Origin: a virus
Direction: 5' to 3' (one strand)
DNA: 64,000 bases
IMG/VR virus record: IMGVR_UViG_3300035670_000097
Span: 29,818-93,817 of that record
Below are positions 35,647 to 44,906 of the stretch, in pieces. A program made the translations under genes and the position numbers. The stretch's first letter is position 1; each line of letters opens with the position of its first letter. Under the pieces are notes generated by a model. That model worked only from the letters and a program-made list of their open reading frames with translations, was not told the DNA's origin and did no database searches.

Positions 35647-36093
35647 ATGAATTTGGTAAAAATTTCTCCTGAAAGTCTTGAAATTGCAAATGCATATTTG
35701 CAAAATGGCAGCATTGCTAGTGTTGCAAAGGCGCTCGCACTTCCAGAAAATGAGGTGACAGAAATTCTCTCTCGCCGAGAAGTAAAAGCGTATCTAGATT
35801 CCATTTATCTAGATCACGGCTATCGAAATAGATTCAAGTTAGCAGAGACTCTCGATCTTCTCATAGACGAAAAACTTCGTGAAGCAGAAAGTACCGAGAT
35901 GTACACTAACAAGGACTTAGCCGATCTGTTACACCTAGCTCATAAGATGCGTATGGATGAAATTAAAGCAATGACCGAACTTGAGAAAGCTCGAGCAACG
36001 CCGATTAAAAATCAAACCAACGTTCAGATTAATGAGACTCCATTTGGTGCTGGCAACTACGGCAAGTTAATGGAAAAACTTTTGCAATCATGA
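35647..36093 (+). CDS. terS: terminase small subunit
   Basis: 148 aa. An N-terminal HTH-like region (GSIASVAKALALPENEVTEI) with ILSRREVKAYLDSIYLDHGYRN, then a central helical oligomerisation part, fits TerS, which recognises packaging DNA. First gene of the packaging module; overlaps the next gene by 4 nt. No leader or Shine-Dalgarno, suggesting a leaderless mRNA. Confidence 0.78.
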   Translation: MNLVKISPESLEIANAYLQNGSIASVAKALALPENEVTEILSRREVKAYLDSIYLDHGYRNRFKLAETLDLLIDEKLREAESTEMYTNKDLADLLHLAHKMRMDEIKAMTELEKARATPIKNQTNVQINETPFGAGNYGKLMEKLLQS

Positions 36094-36377
36094 AAGAATT
36101 TCTAGCAGAACTCGGCATGAACGCCGGTCTCATTGTCGCGGGTCTGTTTGGCTCGCTTTTAACTTTGCGGGGGGATGCCGCGAAGAGGCTTGGAAGTGTT
36201 ATGGTAAGTTTAGGAACAGGAGTAGGGTCCGCAAACTATTTAACTCCAGTAGTTATTGATCTACTGGGCGTTCAAAGTCGAAATCTCGAGTTTGGAATAG
36301 CTTTTATACTAGGCTATTTGGGGCTAAATGGCATTGATTTTCTAGCTCGACGACTTTTTGAGAGCAAAAAACCATGA
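36090..36377 (+). CDS. phage membrane protein near the terminase (95 aa)
   Basis: LGMNAGLIVAGLFGSLLTLR, then ANYLTPVVIDLLG and GIAFILGYLGLNGIDFLA: three hydrophobic segments. The same pattern (PGLIIAGLFG ... NYLTP ... GMN) is common next to terminases, sometimes annotated as holin. Function not proven. Confidence 0.75.
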   Translation: MKEFLAELGMNAGLIVAGLFGSLLTLRGDAAKRLGSVMVSLGTGVGSANYLTPVVIDLLGVQSRNLEFGIAFILGYLGLNGIDFLARRLFESKKP

Positions 36378-36613
36378 TCGAAAGCGCACTTTGTCTATCC
36401 ATGATATTTTTTTACGTTTCATTGCTGAATGATAAAAAAATTTGCTCTTGGTCGAAGCCGAAAGTGTGGATATTGCGTTCACTTTTTGCAGGCAGCATTG
36501 CTTCCGTAGCTTGGAGTGTATTTTACGAAACAGAATTACCCTATCTATTTCTTACTGCAATTTTTGGTTGGGGCTTTTATTACCATCGGTATACGTTAAA
36601 TGGAAATCAGTAG
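36374..36613 (+). CDS. small membrane protein (79 aa)
   Basis: MIESALCLSMIFFYVSLLND and two further hydrophobic segments. ATGA overlap before, 14-nt overlap with terL after. Function unknown. Confidence 0.65.
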   Translation: MIESALCLSMIFFYVSLLNDKKICSWSKPKVWILRSLFAGSIASVAWSVFYETELPYLFLTAIFGWGFYYHRYTLNGNQ

Positions 36614-37883
36614 ATCAGATATACAGTGCGAGTACGTTGAAGAATGTAAAACTTTCATTAAACTTCCAATTGTACCGTATCTTGAACTTCTAAACATAAA
36701 TCCCATTCCATCTCAAATTGCAATTATCAATGCGATACAGAAATATCGCTTTGTGGTCGCCGCAGTTTCTCGAAGACAGGGTAAAACTTTCATCGCAAAT
36801 GTCATCGGACAACTGGTTACACTAGTACCCGGGTGTAATGTGCTCATCATGGCACCCAACTACAATCTTTCTCAAATTTCTTTTGATCTACAAAGATCGC
36901 TGATAGATCATTTCAGCATTGAAGTTGAGCGAGACAACGCGAAAGATCGTGTAATTGAGCTTGTAAATCGTTCTACCATTCGCATGGGCTCGGTAAATCA
37001 AGTCGATTCGGCAGTAGGACGCTCTTACGATCTCATTATTTTTGACGAAGCCGCTCTTGCAGACGGTGAAAATGCTTTTAACGTTGCTTTGAGACCTACG
37101 CTGGACAAACCGAACGCACGCGCGATCTTTATTTCAACTCCTCGAGGTAAAAATAACTGGTTTAGCCGCTTCTGGGCTCGGGGTTTCTCGGATGAGTACC
37201 CTCAGTGGGCTTCGATTCGCGCAACTTGGAAAGACAATCCTCGAGAAAACAAGGAAAACATTGAAGAAGCGCGTAAAACCATGTCAGCCGCAGAGTTTTC
37301 GCAGGAATATTTAGCAGACTTCAATGTTTTCGAAGGACAAGTGTGGAGATTTGATGGCGAACATTGTGTTGCCAATCTGGATGAGCTTAACATTTCCGGT
37401 ATGGACATTATTGCAGGGCTGGACTGGGGCTTTCGTGACCCTACAGCCATGTGCATAGTTGCGTATGACTGGGACAAAGAAATTTATTATCTACTCGACG
37501 AGTACTTACATGCCGAGCGAACTACTGAACAGCACGCTTTTGAAATTCAAAAGCTTTTGGACCGTTGGAATCCAGACTTTATTTTTATCGACTCTTCGGC
37601 TCAGCAAGTTCGATTTGATCTAGCACAAAATTACAACATTGCAACTACCAATGCGGAAAAAGATGTTTTAAGTGGTATTGGGCATGTGGCGGGTATTGTA
37701 GACAACAATCGTTTAATCGTATCTCGAGATTGTAAAAATACACTTGCTGCTCTAGACGCCTATCAATGGGACGACAATCCAAATTTGTTGAAGGAAAAGC
37801 CGAAGCATAACTATGCTAGTCACATGGCTGACGCGTTGCGATACGCTCTTTATAGTTTTAAAACTTCGTCCACGATATTTTAG
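36600..37883 (+). CDS. terL: terminase large subunit
   Basis: Packaging ATPase/nuclease, 427 aa. Walker A SRRQGKT (57-63), Walker B DLIIFDEA (144-151), FISTPRG coupling motif, nuclease Asp in GLDWGFRDP, FIDSSAQQ and SHMADALRYAL. Complete. Ends 64 bp before the HNH gene. Confidence 0.96.
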   Translation: MEISRSDIQCEYVEECKTFIKLPIVPYLELLNINPIPSQIAIINAIQKYRFVVAAVSRRQGKTFIANVIGQLVTLVPGCNVLIMAPNYNLSQISFDLQRSLIDHFSIEVERDNAKDRVIELVNRSTIRMGSVNQVDSAVGRSYDLIIFDEAALADGENAFNVALRPTLDKPNARAIFISTPRGKNNWFSRFWARGFSDEYPQWASIRATWKDNPRENKENIEEARKTMSAAEFSQEYLADFNVFEGQVWRFDGEHCVANLDELNISGMDIIAGLDWGFRDPTAMCIVAYDWDKEIYYLLDEYLHAERTTEQHAFEIQKLLDRWNPDFIFIDSSAQQVRFDLAQNYNIATTNAEKDVLSGIGHVAGIVDNNRLIVSRDCKNTLAALDAYQWDDNPNLLKEKPKHNYASHMADALRYALYSFKTSSTIF

Positions 37884-37903
37884 TACATAAAAAAATTTAG
37901 TAG

Positions 37904-37932
37904 TTGACACTTACGCCATCATTCTCTATAAT
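37904..37932 (+). promoter_or_regulatory. internal promoter before the HNH gene
   Basis: TTGACA, 17-nt spacer, TATAAT, 14 nt upstream of the ATG. Confidence 0.85.
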
Positions 37933-37946
37933 GTGAAAATCGAAAT

Positions 37947-38315
37947 ATGACAAAACCAGTTCGAGATTTAGTAAAATATGTTCGAGACAAAGCAAAAGCA
38001 AGGTACAATCGAGGAAACAAGTGTTTCGTCTGTGAATCATCAGATAATTTAGACTTTCATCACTTCTACAGTCTAACTGAGTTGTTGAATGTGTGGTTGC
38101 GAAAAAATCGCATCACCGTAAAAACAGAAGAAGAAATTTTAAATGTTCGAGATTTATTCATAGAAACGCATACACGAGAACTTTATGACGAGGCTGTTAC
38201 GCTTTGCCACTCACATCATTTACAATTACATTCGGTCTATGGAAAAAATCCTGGGCTCGGAACCGCTGAAAAACAAAAGCGATGGCTGGAAAAATTAAGA
38301 AATGGCATGGTATAA
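37947..38315 (+). CDS. HNH nuclease beside terminase (122 aa)
   Basis: CFVC (26-29), LDFHHFYSL and VTLCHSHHLQLHSVYG form a zinc-bound HNH domain. HNH proteins adjacent to terL assist packaging in HK97-like phages; it could also be a free-standing homing enzyme inserted with its own promoter. Confidence 0.82.
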   Translation: MTKPVRDLVKYVRDKAKARYNRGNKCFVCESSDNLDFHHFYSLTELLNVWLRKNRITVKTEEEILNVRDLFIETHTRELYDEAVTLCHSHHLQLHSVYGKNPGLGTAEKQKRWLEKLRNGMV

Positions 38316-39519
38316 CTTTCGCAAAACAGAGAAGTTGAATCCAGCACAGCCGAGTATCGCTTTATCGGAAGGCAGCGTTATTGAATCTCGAGAGATTGTA
38401 ACAAATTATCGAATTCAATATGAAAATTTAGAAGTTGTAAATCGAGCAGTAAACATGCTCGTAGACGACATTGCAGAAATTAGCATTGCTGTCAATGAGC
38501 GTTTAACAGGAATCGTACCAGCCGCACGCCCAACCGTGGAAACGGGTGCGGTAGTTCCGGTTTTTCGACAAAAGCAAGTTTACAATCTTTTAAATTTACA
38601 GCCCAATCCTTATCAAGATATTAATAGTTTTCGTCGCAATCTTTTTGTTGACTATCTTATCGACGGAAACATCTTTGTATACTTTGATGGCGTGTATTTG
38701 TATCATCTGCCCGCCAATCTGGTAGAAATTATACCAGACAAAAAGAACTATATTGCAGGCTACACCTATGATGGTCTGCTCGATTTTAAGCCGTGGGAAA
38801 TCATTCACGTTAAAGAAAATTCGTTTTATTCGATTTATCGTGGAGTTTCTCGCTTACGCCCAGCTTATCGCACTATGCAGCTTCTTTCGAAGATGCGTAA
38901 ATTTCAGGACAACTTCTTCGACAACGGAGCAGTACCTGGACTAGTCATTAAAAGTCCTAGCACTTTAAGCGATAAAGTAAAAGAGCGTATGTTGCAGTCG
39001 TGGCAAACTCGCTATCGGCCCGACGGCGGAGGCCGCCGTCCGATTATTTTAGACGGTGGACTTGAAATTGATAGCATTAGCAATATCAACTTCAAAGAAA
39101 TGGATTTTCAGTCTTCCGTCAATTCGATTGAAAATATTATATTGAAAGCAATTGGAGTTCCTCCATTGCTTTTGGACTCGGGCAACAATGCAAACATTCG
39201 TCCGAATCATCGACTGTATTATCTGGAAACTGTAATTCCAATTCTTCGAAAGTATATGTTTGCTTTTGAAAGATTTTTCGGTTACAATCTCACAGAGGAT
39301 GCATCGAATATTCCAGCATTGCAACCGGAGTTGAGCGAACAAGCGCGTTACTATTCTACTTTAGTAAACAGTGGTATTATAACGCCAAACGAAGCTCGAC
39401 TGAAACTGGGCAAGCCTGCACTTGAAGGATTGGATGAAATTCGAATTCCTCAAAATATTGCAGGCTCCTCTGTGAATCCCGCCGTAGGCGGGCGGCCCAG
39501 TGAAGAGGAGCGAGCGTGA
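38302..39519 (+). CDS. portal protein, HK97 type
   Basis: 405 aa: IIHVKENSFYSIYRGVSRLR, then FFDNGAVPGLVIKSP, the long helix region and SGIITPNEARLKLGKP near the C-terminus are HK97 portal hallmarks. Forms the dodecameric channel at the packaging vertex. Overlaps the HNH gene by 14 nt. Confidence 0.93.
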   Translation: MAWYNFRKTEKLNPAQPSIALSEGSVIESREIVTNYRIQYENLEVVNRAVNMLVDDIAEISIAVNERLTGIVPAARPTVETGAVVPVFRQKQVYNLLNLQPNPYQDINSFRRNLFVDYLIDGNIFVYFDGVYLYHLPANLVEIIPDKKNYIAGYTYDGLLDFKPWEIIHVKENSFYSIYRGVSRLRPAYRTMQLLSKMRKFQDNFFDNGAVPGLVIKSPSTLSDKVKERMLQSWQTRYRPDGGGRRPIILDGGLEIDSISNINFKEMDFQSSVNSIENIILKAIGVPPLLLDSGNNANIRPNHRLYYLETVIPILRKYMFAFERFFGYNLTEDASNIPALQPELSEQARYYSTLVNSGIITPNEARLKLGKPALEGLDEIRIPQNIAGSSVNPAVGGRPSEEERA

Positions 39520-39851
39520 GCTACGATTACATCTCCGGTACGCTCGGAGGAGCAATGCGACGTCGTCGTCGGCGTCCTCGTGTTAGATTTGCGTATAAAA
39601 CGAATAATGCAATCGAATTAACACTTACAGCTCGCGGAGAACAAGAATTTAATTTTGCATCGTATTTTAGCGGTGAAAACTTAAGTTTTAGTCTAAGCGG
39701 GGATACAGCAAATCTTTCTATTGATGAAAGCACTGGAATTGCCAATACATCACTAGTGCCAGAAGGAAGCGCGGTTTACAACTTCTACGTGACTGCAACC
39801 AGTACACTCGGAAGTGTTCAATCGCCTGTCTTCGTGCTAAGTACGGAGTAA
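39516..39851 (+). CDS. Ig-like protein in the head module (111 aa, GTG start)
   Basis: GTGA overlap with portal. A basic stretch (RRRRRRPRVRF) is followed by a beta-sandwich-like domain (LTLTARGEQEFNFASYF ... YNFYVTATSTLG), cadherin/Ig-like. Candidate head decoration. Confidence 0.6.
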   Translation: MSYDYISGTLGGAMRRRRRRPRVRFAYKTNNAIELTLTARGEQEFNFASYFSGENLSFSLSGDTANLSIDESTGIANTSLVPEGSAVYNFYVTATSTLGSVQSPVFVLSTE

Positions 39852-39853
39852 TT

Positions 39854-40129
39854 ATGACAAAAGGACAATTACTTGAAACCATTGCAAACTATTTTGTTGC
39901 AAAAGGTAAATATTTAAATATGCGAGAGTACAAGCAGCAGCCTGACTTTCCTGTAAGTCCGAACTTAGTACTTCGTGCTTACGGATCGTGGGGTCGTCTA
40001 CCGAGCAAGATCAAGAAGTATTATCCTGATATTGCAGCTAAGATTGGAGCGCCTGTGGCTGCCCCTAAGCCTGCGCTCAAAAAAGCAAAGGTAGCTGAGC
40101 CTGTAAATGAGCAAAGCAGCGAATCTTAA
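39854..40129 (+). CDS. small phage protein, possible HTH (91 aa)
   Basis: MTKGQLLETIANYFVAKGKY, then APSW-like YGSWGRLPSKIKKYYP; helical N-terminus and an Ala/Pro/Lys tail. Overlaps the capsid polyprotein by 23 nt. Function unknown. Confidence 0.65.
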   Translation: MTKGQLLETIANYFVAKGKYLNMREYKQQPDFPVSPNLVLRAYGSWGRLPSKIKKYYPDIAAKIGAPVAAPKPALKKAKVAEPVNEQSSES

Positions 40130-42392
40130 GACAGGAGACTATGTAAAGTGGAATTCGTCTGGCGGCATAGCCAAAGGACGAATTGAGCACACAATGAAAG
40201 AAGGCGTGTTAGGAATTCCTGGTAGTAGTTTTTCGATTACTGCTACAGAAGAAGATCCGGCAGCTTTAATTCGTATTTACAGGGACGGTAAAGAGACTGA
40301 AACTCTGGTAGGCCATAAGTTTTCTACTCTTACTAAAATTTCCCGAGAAGAAGCTTTAAAGGCTGCGGACGGAATTAATATCATGACAAAAAATTTCTTT
40401 TTAGATACAGAGTTTAAAGCCTATGTAAGCGACGACGGGGATACTTACATTACAGGGCTTGCCAGTACTCCGGAAGTAGATCGCACTGGCGATATTATTG
40501 AATCGAATGCATGGTTAAAAGGCGGACTGGAAAATTACAAGAAAAATCCAGTAATTCTTTTTAATCACTCTTATGCGAAGCCAATCGGTAAAGCGGTAGA
40601 AATTCAAACCGATGTAGAAGGCTTACGAATTAAAGCTAAGATTTCTCGTGCTGCGGGCGAGATTTTAGATCTTATCAAAGATGGAGTCCTTGGAGCTTTC
40701 TCCGTTGGTTTTCGAATCAAGGATGCCGATTATATGCCAGAAACCGACGGATTTCGTATCAAAGATGCAGAGTTGTTTGAAATTTCAGTAGTATCTGTTC
40801 CTGCAAATCAATCTGCAATTTTTTCTTTGTCAAAGTCCTTTGAAAGCTCAGAGGAATATCAAAGTTTTAAACAGACCTTTATGAATGACGGCCTAGACGG
40901 GTTAGAAGAGAAAGTAAATGCTGAATCTTCGAGCGCCCCTGCGCCGGGAGAAGCGACTTCAGTCGCAACTATGGAGATAAAAAAGATGGATCCAAAAGAG
41001 TTAGAAGCACTAGTAGCTTCTGTTGCAGAAAAAACTGCACAAACATTAGCTGCTGCACAAGTCGAGCGTGAAGAAAAGTCTCGTCTTGCTGCCGAAGAAG
41101 CTGCTCGAAAAGCATCGGAAGAAAAGCAACTCTCCGATAAAATCTCGGTAGCAGTTACTACGGGGGCGGAACGACTTGTTGCAGATATTGAGAAGCGTTT
41201 TGCTGATAAGAACGCTGATCTGGAAAAGATCGTTAGCGATCTTCGCAATGAAATTTCTGAGAAGTCTCATGAAATTATGCAAATTCGTGAATCCAAGCGA
41301 ATTTTTGCCGATCGTGCAGATGGCGACTGGAAGAAGGCTTTTGCAAAAGATGCGGATGACGCATTTATTCTTGGCCTGGTTACTCGCAAAGGCTGGCAGC
41401 AGACTTCGCTGGGTCGCCAACTGGTTGAGAAAGTTAACCAGCATTCTGGCGTTGAAGTTTCGAGTGCCGACTTTGAACAGACGGTATCGACGAACATTGA
41501 GCGTGATATTCAGAACGAGCTGATTCTGGCTCCTCTGTTCCGCGAAATTCCGATGACAGCAGCTAGCCTGATTCTGCCGATTCTGCCTGACGCTGGTTAC
41601 GCAGAGTTTACGTCTTCGCAAGCTGCTGGCGGTTCTTCGCCGAAAGGTAACTTAGATCCGCGTTCGAATGCTTATGGTTCGCCCTACATCGGTGTTACCA
41701 TGTCCGAGCGTGTACTGACAACCAAGAAGCTGATTTCGAAGAGCTATCTGGGCAACGAGACAGAAGAAGATGCAATTCTTCCGATTCTGCCTCTGATTCG
41801 TGAGTCGATGGTTCGTTCGCACGCTCGTGCAATCGAAGCTTCGATTCTCGTAGGTAATCACGCTGACGGTCCTTTTGGAACTGGTGGAGCTTCGTATGAC
41901 GGTCTGATTACTCTGGCCGCCGCTGATAGCGATAAGACTCAAAGCTCGACTGTAACGTATGCAAATACGGTCTTTACAGCAGCTGATCTGCTTGGTCTGC
42001 GTAAGAACATGGGCAAGTATGGCGTTCGTCCGGAAGACGTTGTTTACATCGTTAACCAGCGTACCTACTTCGAACTGCTCGAAGATGCTGAGTTCCAGGA
42101 CATGAACCTGGTTGGAAATCTGGCTACGAAGATCAATGGTCAAGTTGGTCAGATCTATGGCAGCCGTGTTCTGCTCTGCGATGAGTTCGCAACTCCGGCT
42201 GCTGGAAAGTATGCCGCTATCGCAGTCTATCCGCGTAACTTCGTTGTTCCGCGTCTGCGTGGAGTTACGATTGAATCGGATTACGATGTTGAGAATCAGC
42301 GTCGTGTGCTGGTTGCATCGCAGCGTCTTGGCTTTATTGATATTATCGACGGAGCTACGTCTAAGTGGGCACTTCAGTACCCTGGTTCGTAA
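40107..42392 (+). CDS. prohead protease-scaffold-major capsid polyprotein (761 aa)
   Basis: Four parts in one frame. Residues 5-75: a DUF2945/Tudor-like strand domain (LKTGDYVKWNSSGG). About 95-235: an HK97 prohead protease with His154 (ILFNHSYAKPIGK), Ser199 (GAFSVGFRI) and FEISVVSVPANQS. About 290-395: an Ala/Glu/Lys coiled coil like the delta/scaffold domain. About 405-761: an HK97 capsid fold (PLFREIPMTAASLILPIL, TSYLGNETEED-like E-loop, YPRNFVVPRLRG). An internal in-frame ATG at 40986 with GGAG eight nt upstream could give a separate scaffold-capsid precursor. Terminator at 42411. Confidence 0.9.
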   Translation: MSKAANLKTGDYVKWNSSGGIAKGRIEHTMKEGVLGIPGSSFSITATEEDPAALIRIYRDGKETETLVGHKFSTLTKISREEALKAADGINIMTKNFFLDTEFKAYVSDDGDTYITGLASTPEVDRTGDIIESNAWLKGGLENYKKNPVILFNHSYAKPIGKAVEIQTDVEGLRIKAKISRAAGEILDLIKDGVLGAFSVGFRIKDADYMPETDGFRIKDAELFEISVVSVPANQSAIFSLSKSFESSEEYQSFKQTFMNDGLDGLEEKVNAESSSAPAPGEATSVATMEIKKMDPKELEALVASVAEKTAQTLAAAQVEREEKSRLAAEEAARKASEEKQLSDKISVAVTTGAERLVADIEKRFADKNADLEKIVSDLRNEISEKSHEIMQIRESKRIFADRADGDWKKAFAKDADDAFILGLVTRKGWQQTSLGRQLVEKVNQHSGVEVSSADFEQTVSTNIERDIQNELILAPLFREIPMTAASLILPILPDAGYAEFTSSQAAGGSSPKGNLDPRSNAYGSPYIGVTMSERVLTTKKLISKSYLGNETEEDAILPILPLIRESMVRSHARAIEASILVGNHADGPFGTGGASYDGLITLAAADSDKTQSSTVTYANTVFTAADLLGLRKNMGKYGVRPEDVVYIVNQRTYFELLEDAEFQDMNLVGNLATKINGQVGQIYGSRVLLCDEFATPAAGKYAAIAVYPRNFVVPRLRGVTIESDYDVENQRRVLVASQRLGFIDIIDGATSKWALQYPGS

Positions 42393-42410
42393 GAACTTAG
42401 GCGATACTAG

Positions 42411-42440
42411 GAAGGAGAGGGGTTTCCCTCTCCTTCTTTA
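42411..42440 (+). terminator. terminator after the capsid gene
   Basis: GAAGGAGAGGG/CCCTCTCCTTC stem (11 bp) followed by TTTATT. Confidence 0.88.
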
Positions 42441-42481
42441 TTAATCTGATTTCCATATCAAGTTTTTTACAAGTTGATTAT

Positions 42482-43060
42482 ATGAGCGCAAATCTTATTA
42501 CTATAGAAGATTATAAAACTTTGATGGGAATTACAGGCGTAAAGGATGATGAAAAACTTTATGTACTTATTCCCAGCATTAGTCAGCTTGTAAAAAACTA
42601 CTGTGATAATACGATATTAGATTACTACTCCACTCCGTATACGGAGTATTTTGATATTCAGTGGGATACTTACACTGTTCAGTTAAAGTATAGCCCAATT
42701 GTTACTGTATCGCAAGTTTATGAGCGAGAAAGCCAAACTTCTGAATATCAATTGTTGGACGCAAATACAGATTATTGGATCGACCACATTTCTGACAGCG
42801 TATTTCGTACTGATGGATCGGGTCGGTACTCAGATTGGAAGAAAGGTGTTGGAGCTGTTAAAGTTATTTACACAAACGGCTATGAAAATACGCCGGAAGA
42901 TTTAAAGCTTGCTGTAGTTGATCTCATTACTTATTATCTAAAGGACGAAAGAAAAGAACGTCGCAGCCTTGGAGCTGCAACAATTTCTTATGCAAAAAAC
43001 GCTAATGATGGCAGTTTTCCTGATTACATCAAAAGAGTTTTGGATATGTATAGAACATGA
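42482..43060 (+). CDS. head-tail connector, gp6-like (192 aa)
   Basis: MSANLITIEDYKTLMGITGV with later YYSTPYTEYFD and DLKLAVVDLITYYLKDERKER: HK97 gp6/phage adaptor-type helical bundle with a tail. Position right after capsid fits. Confidence 0.75.
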   Translation: MSANLITIEDYKTLMGITGVKDDEKLYVLIPSISQLVKNYCDNTILDYYSTPYTEYFDIQWDTYTVQLKYSPIVTVSQVYERESQTSEYQLLDANTDYWIDHISDSVFRTDGSGRYSDWKKGVGAVKVIYTNGYENTPEDLKLAVVDLITYYLKDERKERRSLGAATISYAKNANDGSFPDYIKRVLDMYRT

Positions 43061-44400
43061 GCAAAACAAGGTTAAATAGGTTATTAACAGAGTTAGAAAC
43101 TGGTTTATCTGAAAATTTTAGAAAAATTATAGATTATAATAACTTATGTTTTCAATTCAGCGTAGCTCAGGTAGAAAAAGAAATCAAAGATGAATTAGAA
43201 TTGATAGGACAAGGACAAAAGCTACGAAACGGTATAGTAAGCCTTATTGCCAGAGAAGCTGTAGTAAACTTAAAAAATGCATTTACAAAAAGCAACAGTC
43301 CGACTCTAGTCAAAGATAAAGCAGAAAGAGCAAAAGAAGTAGCGGCAGGAAAAATATTTTTATCTAATAAAAGTGGTACTAATACTTTTAGAGCTTTAAC
43401 AGAAATTTTAAAGCCTGTTAAAGCAACGATAATACAAAGAGTAAGAATTGCCGGAGTTTCTTTACCTACTGGTCCAGAAGGAGAAGAGTCTCAGTTTTTT
43501 AATATTGAGCACTTAACCACTGTCTCCGATATACGAATGGCAGACGTTATACTTAAGGCGGCGGGCAGCAAGAAAAAAGCAACAAATTTAATAGGTAAAA
43601 TAAAACAATTTTCCTCCCCCGAAGCTAAAATTATTTTTGACGAGTTTATTTTAACTGTAATAAATCAAACCAAAGGTAACAAAGGAACTATAGAAAAAGA
43701 CCTAGAATTAAAGTTAGAATGGAAGTCGGAAAAAAGAAACAAGAAAGAGGGAAGAGAAGAAATCGCGGCAAGAAAAAGAATTTTAGTCGAAGAATTAAAA
43801 AGAATTATTAGCGAGCAAATTAAGCATAGACAAACTCTAGGGGCCTCAGATACAGTCGAAGAATTAACAAGTAAAAAAGTTACTGCTCTTATTGACGAAG
43901 CGATAGCAGATACTCCCAAAATAAAAAAAAAGTTTAGAAATACAAAAATAAAAAATACAACTACAAAAGCAAAGAAAGTTGTAAAAGTACCGTCTAAAAT
44001 AAAGGCTAATAAAAGCGCGCGCATGGGCCCTTCTGGCATTTCTTTACCGGAGAAAAAAGCAATGCCCGAAGTACAAGGACCAAGCGCTCTAGAGATGCTA
44101 GCGTATATTAATTCTAGATTACCGGATACTGTAGCTAAAAATATGGACTTACCAGGGCTACAATATCAAACAGGCCGCTTTGCTCAAAGCGTAAAAGCGC
44201 TTAATGTACTAAAAACTAAAGGTGGATTCCCTAGCATTGAATATACTTACCAACGAGATCCTTATCAAGTATTTGAAATGGGAGCAGGAAGAGCTCCATG
44301 GGCAACGCCAGATCGTGACCCAAGAAAACTAATTGATCGGTCTATTCGTGAAATTGCTGTGGAGCTTTTGACAGGTAGACTTTACACACGGAGAGTTTAA
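43057..44400 (+). CDS. virion neck/tail-completion candidate (447 aa)
   Basis: Long, Lys/Ile-rich helical protein. The C-terminal quarter (LQYQTGRFAQSVKALNVLKT, IEYTYQRDPYQVFEMGAGRA and PWATPDRDPRKLIDRS) resembles conserved phage head-closure or neck proteins. Uses AGA and ATA codons far more than the capsid gene, suggesting different origin. ATGA overlap before, TAATG after. Confidence 0.65.
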   Translation: MSKTRLNRLLTELETGLSENFRKIIDYNNLCFQFSVAQVEKEIKDELELIGQGQKLRNGIVSLIAREAVVNLKNAFTKSNSPTLVKDKAERAKEVAAGKIFLSNKSGTNTFRALTEILKPVKATIIQRVRIAGVSLPTGPEGEESQFFNIEHLTTVSDIRMADVILKAAGSKKKATNLIGKIKQFSSPEAKIIFDEFILTVINQTKGNKGTIEKDLELKLEWKSEKRNKKEGREEIAARKRILVEELKRIISEQIKHRQTLGASDTVEELTSKKVTALIDEAIADTPKIKKKFRNTKIKNTTTKAKKVVKVPSKIKANKSARMGPSGISLPEKKAMPEVQGPSALEMLAYINSRLPDTVAKNMDLPGLQYQTGRFAQSVKALNVLKTKGGFPSIEYTYQRDPYQVFEMGAGRAPWATPDRDPRKLIDRSIREIAVELLTGRLYTRRV

Positions 44401-44855
44401 TGACCGAAGCAAGACTGTACACAACCCGAAGGCTTGCTATTGTAGGAGCAATTGTAGATAAGCTTGCTCTTATTAATGGCGACGGGGTTTATGTAACAGA
44501 CGTTGGTGGAAACGTACATCCTCGCCTTAAGTACTGGGATGAAATAGAAGAATTTCCTTCAATTTGTGTAAACGCCGGAGCAGAGACTCGAGAATATCAA
44601 GGTGGCGGGTACAAAGATCGTTTTTTAAATGTAAAAATTACTTGTTATGTAAATGAAGAAGATCCAGTAAGCGCTCTAGAAGCCTTAATGGAAGATGTGG
44701 AAACCTGCCTCGAAGAAAACAGTAGACTAATGTATACTACAAGATCAGGCAAGGTAGGCTATACGCAAATGATCACAATATTAAGCTTAGATACCGACGA
44801 AGGAGTAATGGCTCCTTTAGGAATTGGCGAAATATTGTGCGAAGTACGATATTAA
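44400..44855 (+). CDS. tail-terminator-like protein (151 aa)
   Basis: MTEARLYTTRRLAIVGAIVD, then EFPSICVNAGAETREYQGGG and LNVKITCYVNEEDPVSALEA: the alpha/beta pattern of minor tail gpU-type proteins. It sits immediately before the tube gene, as in lambda-like phages. Confidence 0.7.
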   Translation: MTEARLYTTRRLAIVGAIVDKLALINGDGVYVTDVGGNVHPRLKYWDEIEEFPSICVNAGAETREYQGGGYKDRFLNVKITCYVNEEDPVSALEALMEDVETCLEENSRLMYTTRSGKVGYTQMITILSLDTDEGVMAPLGIGEILCEVRY

Positions 44856-44858
44856 TTT

Positions 44859-44878
44859 TGAGCTTACTAGTAAGCTCA
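44859..44878. promoter_or_regulatory. perfect 20-bp palindrome before the tail tube gene
   Basis: TGAGCTTACTAGTAAGCTCA, immediately after the stop of 44400-44855. No U-run; could be an RNA processing hairpin or an operator. Confidence 0.45.
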
Positions 44879-44906
44879 ATGCTGAGAAATCAGTTCGGAG
44901 AAAAAA

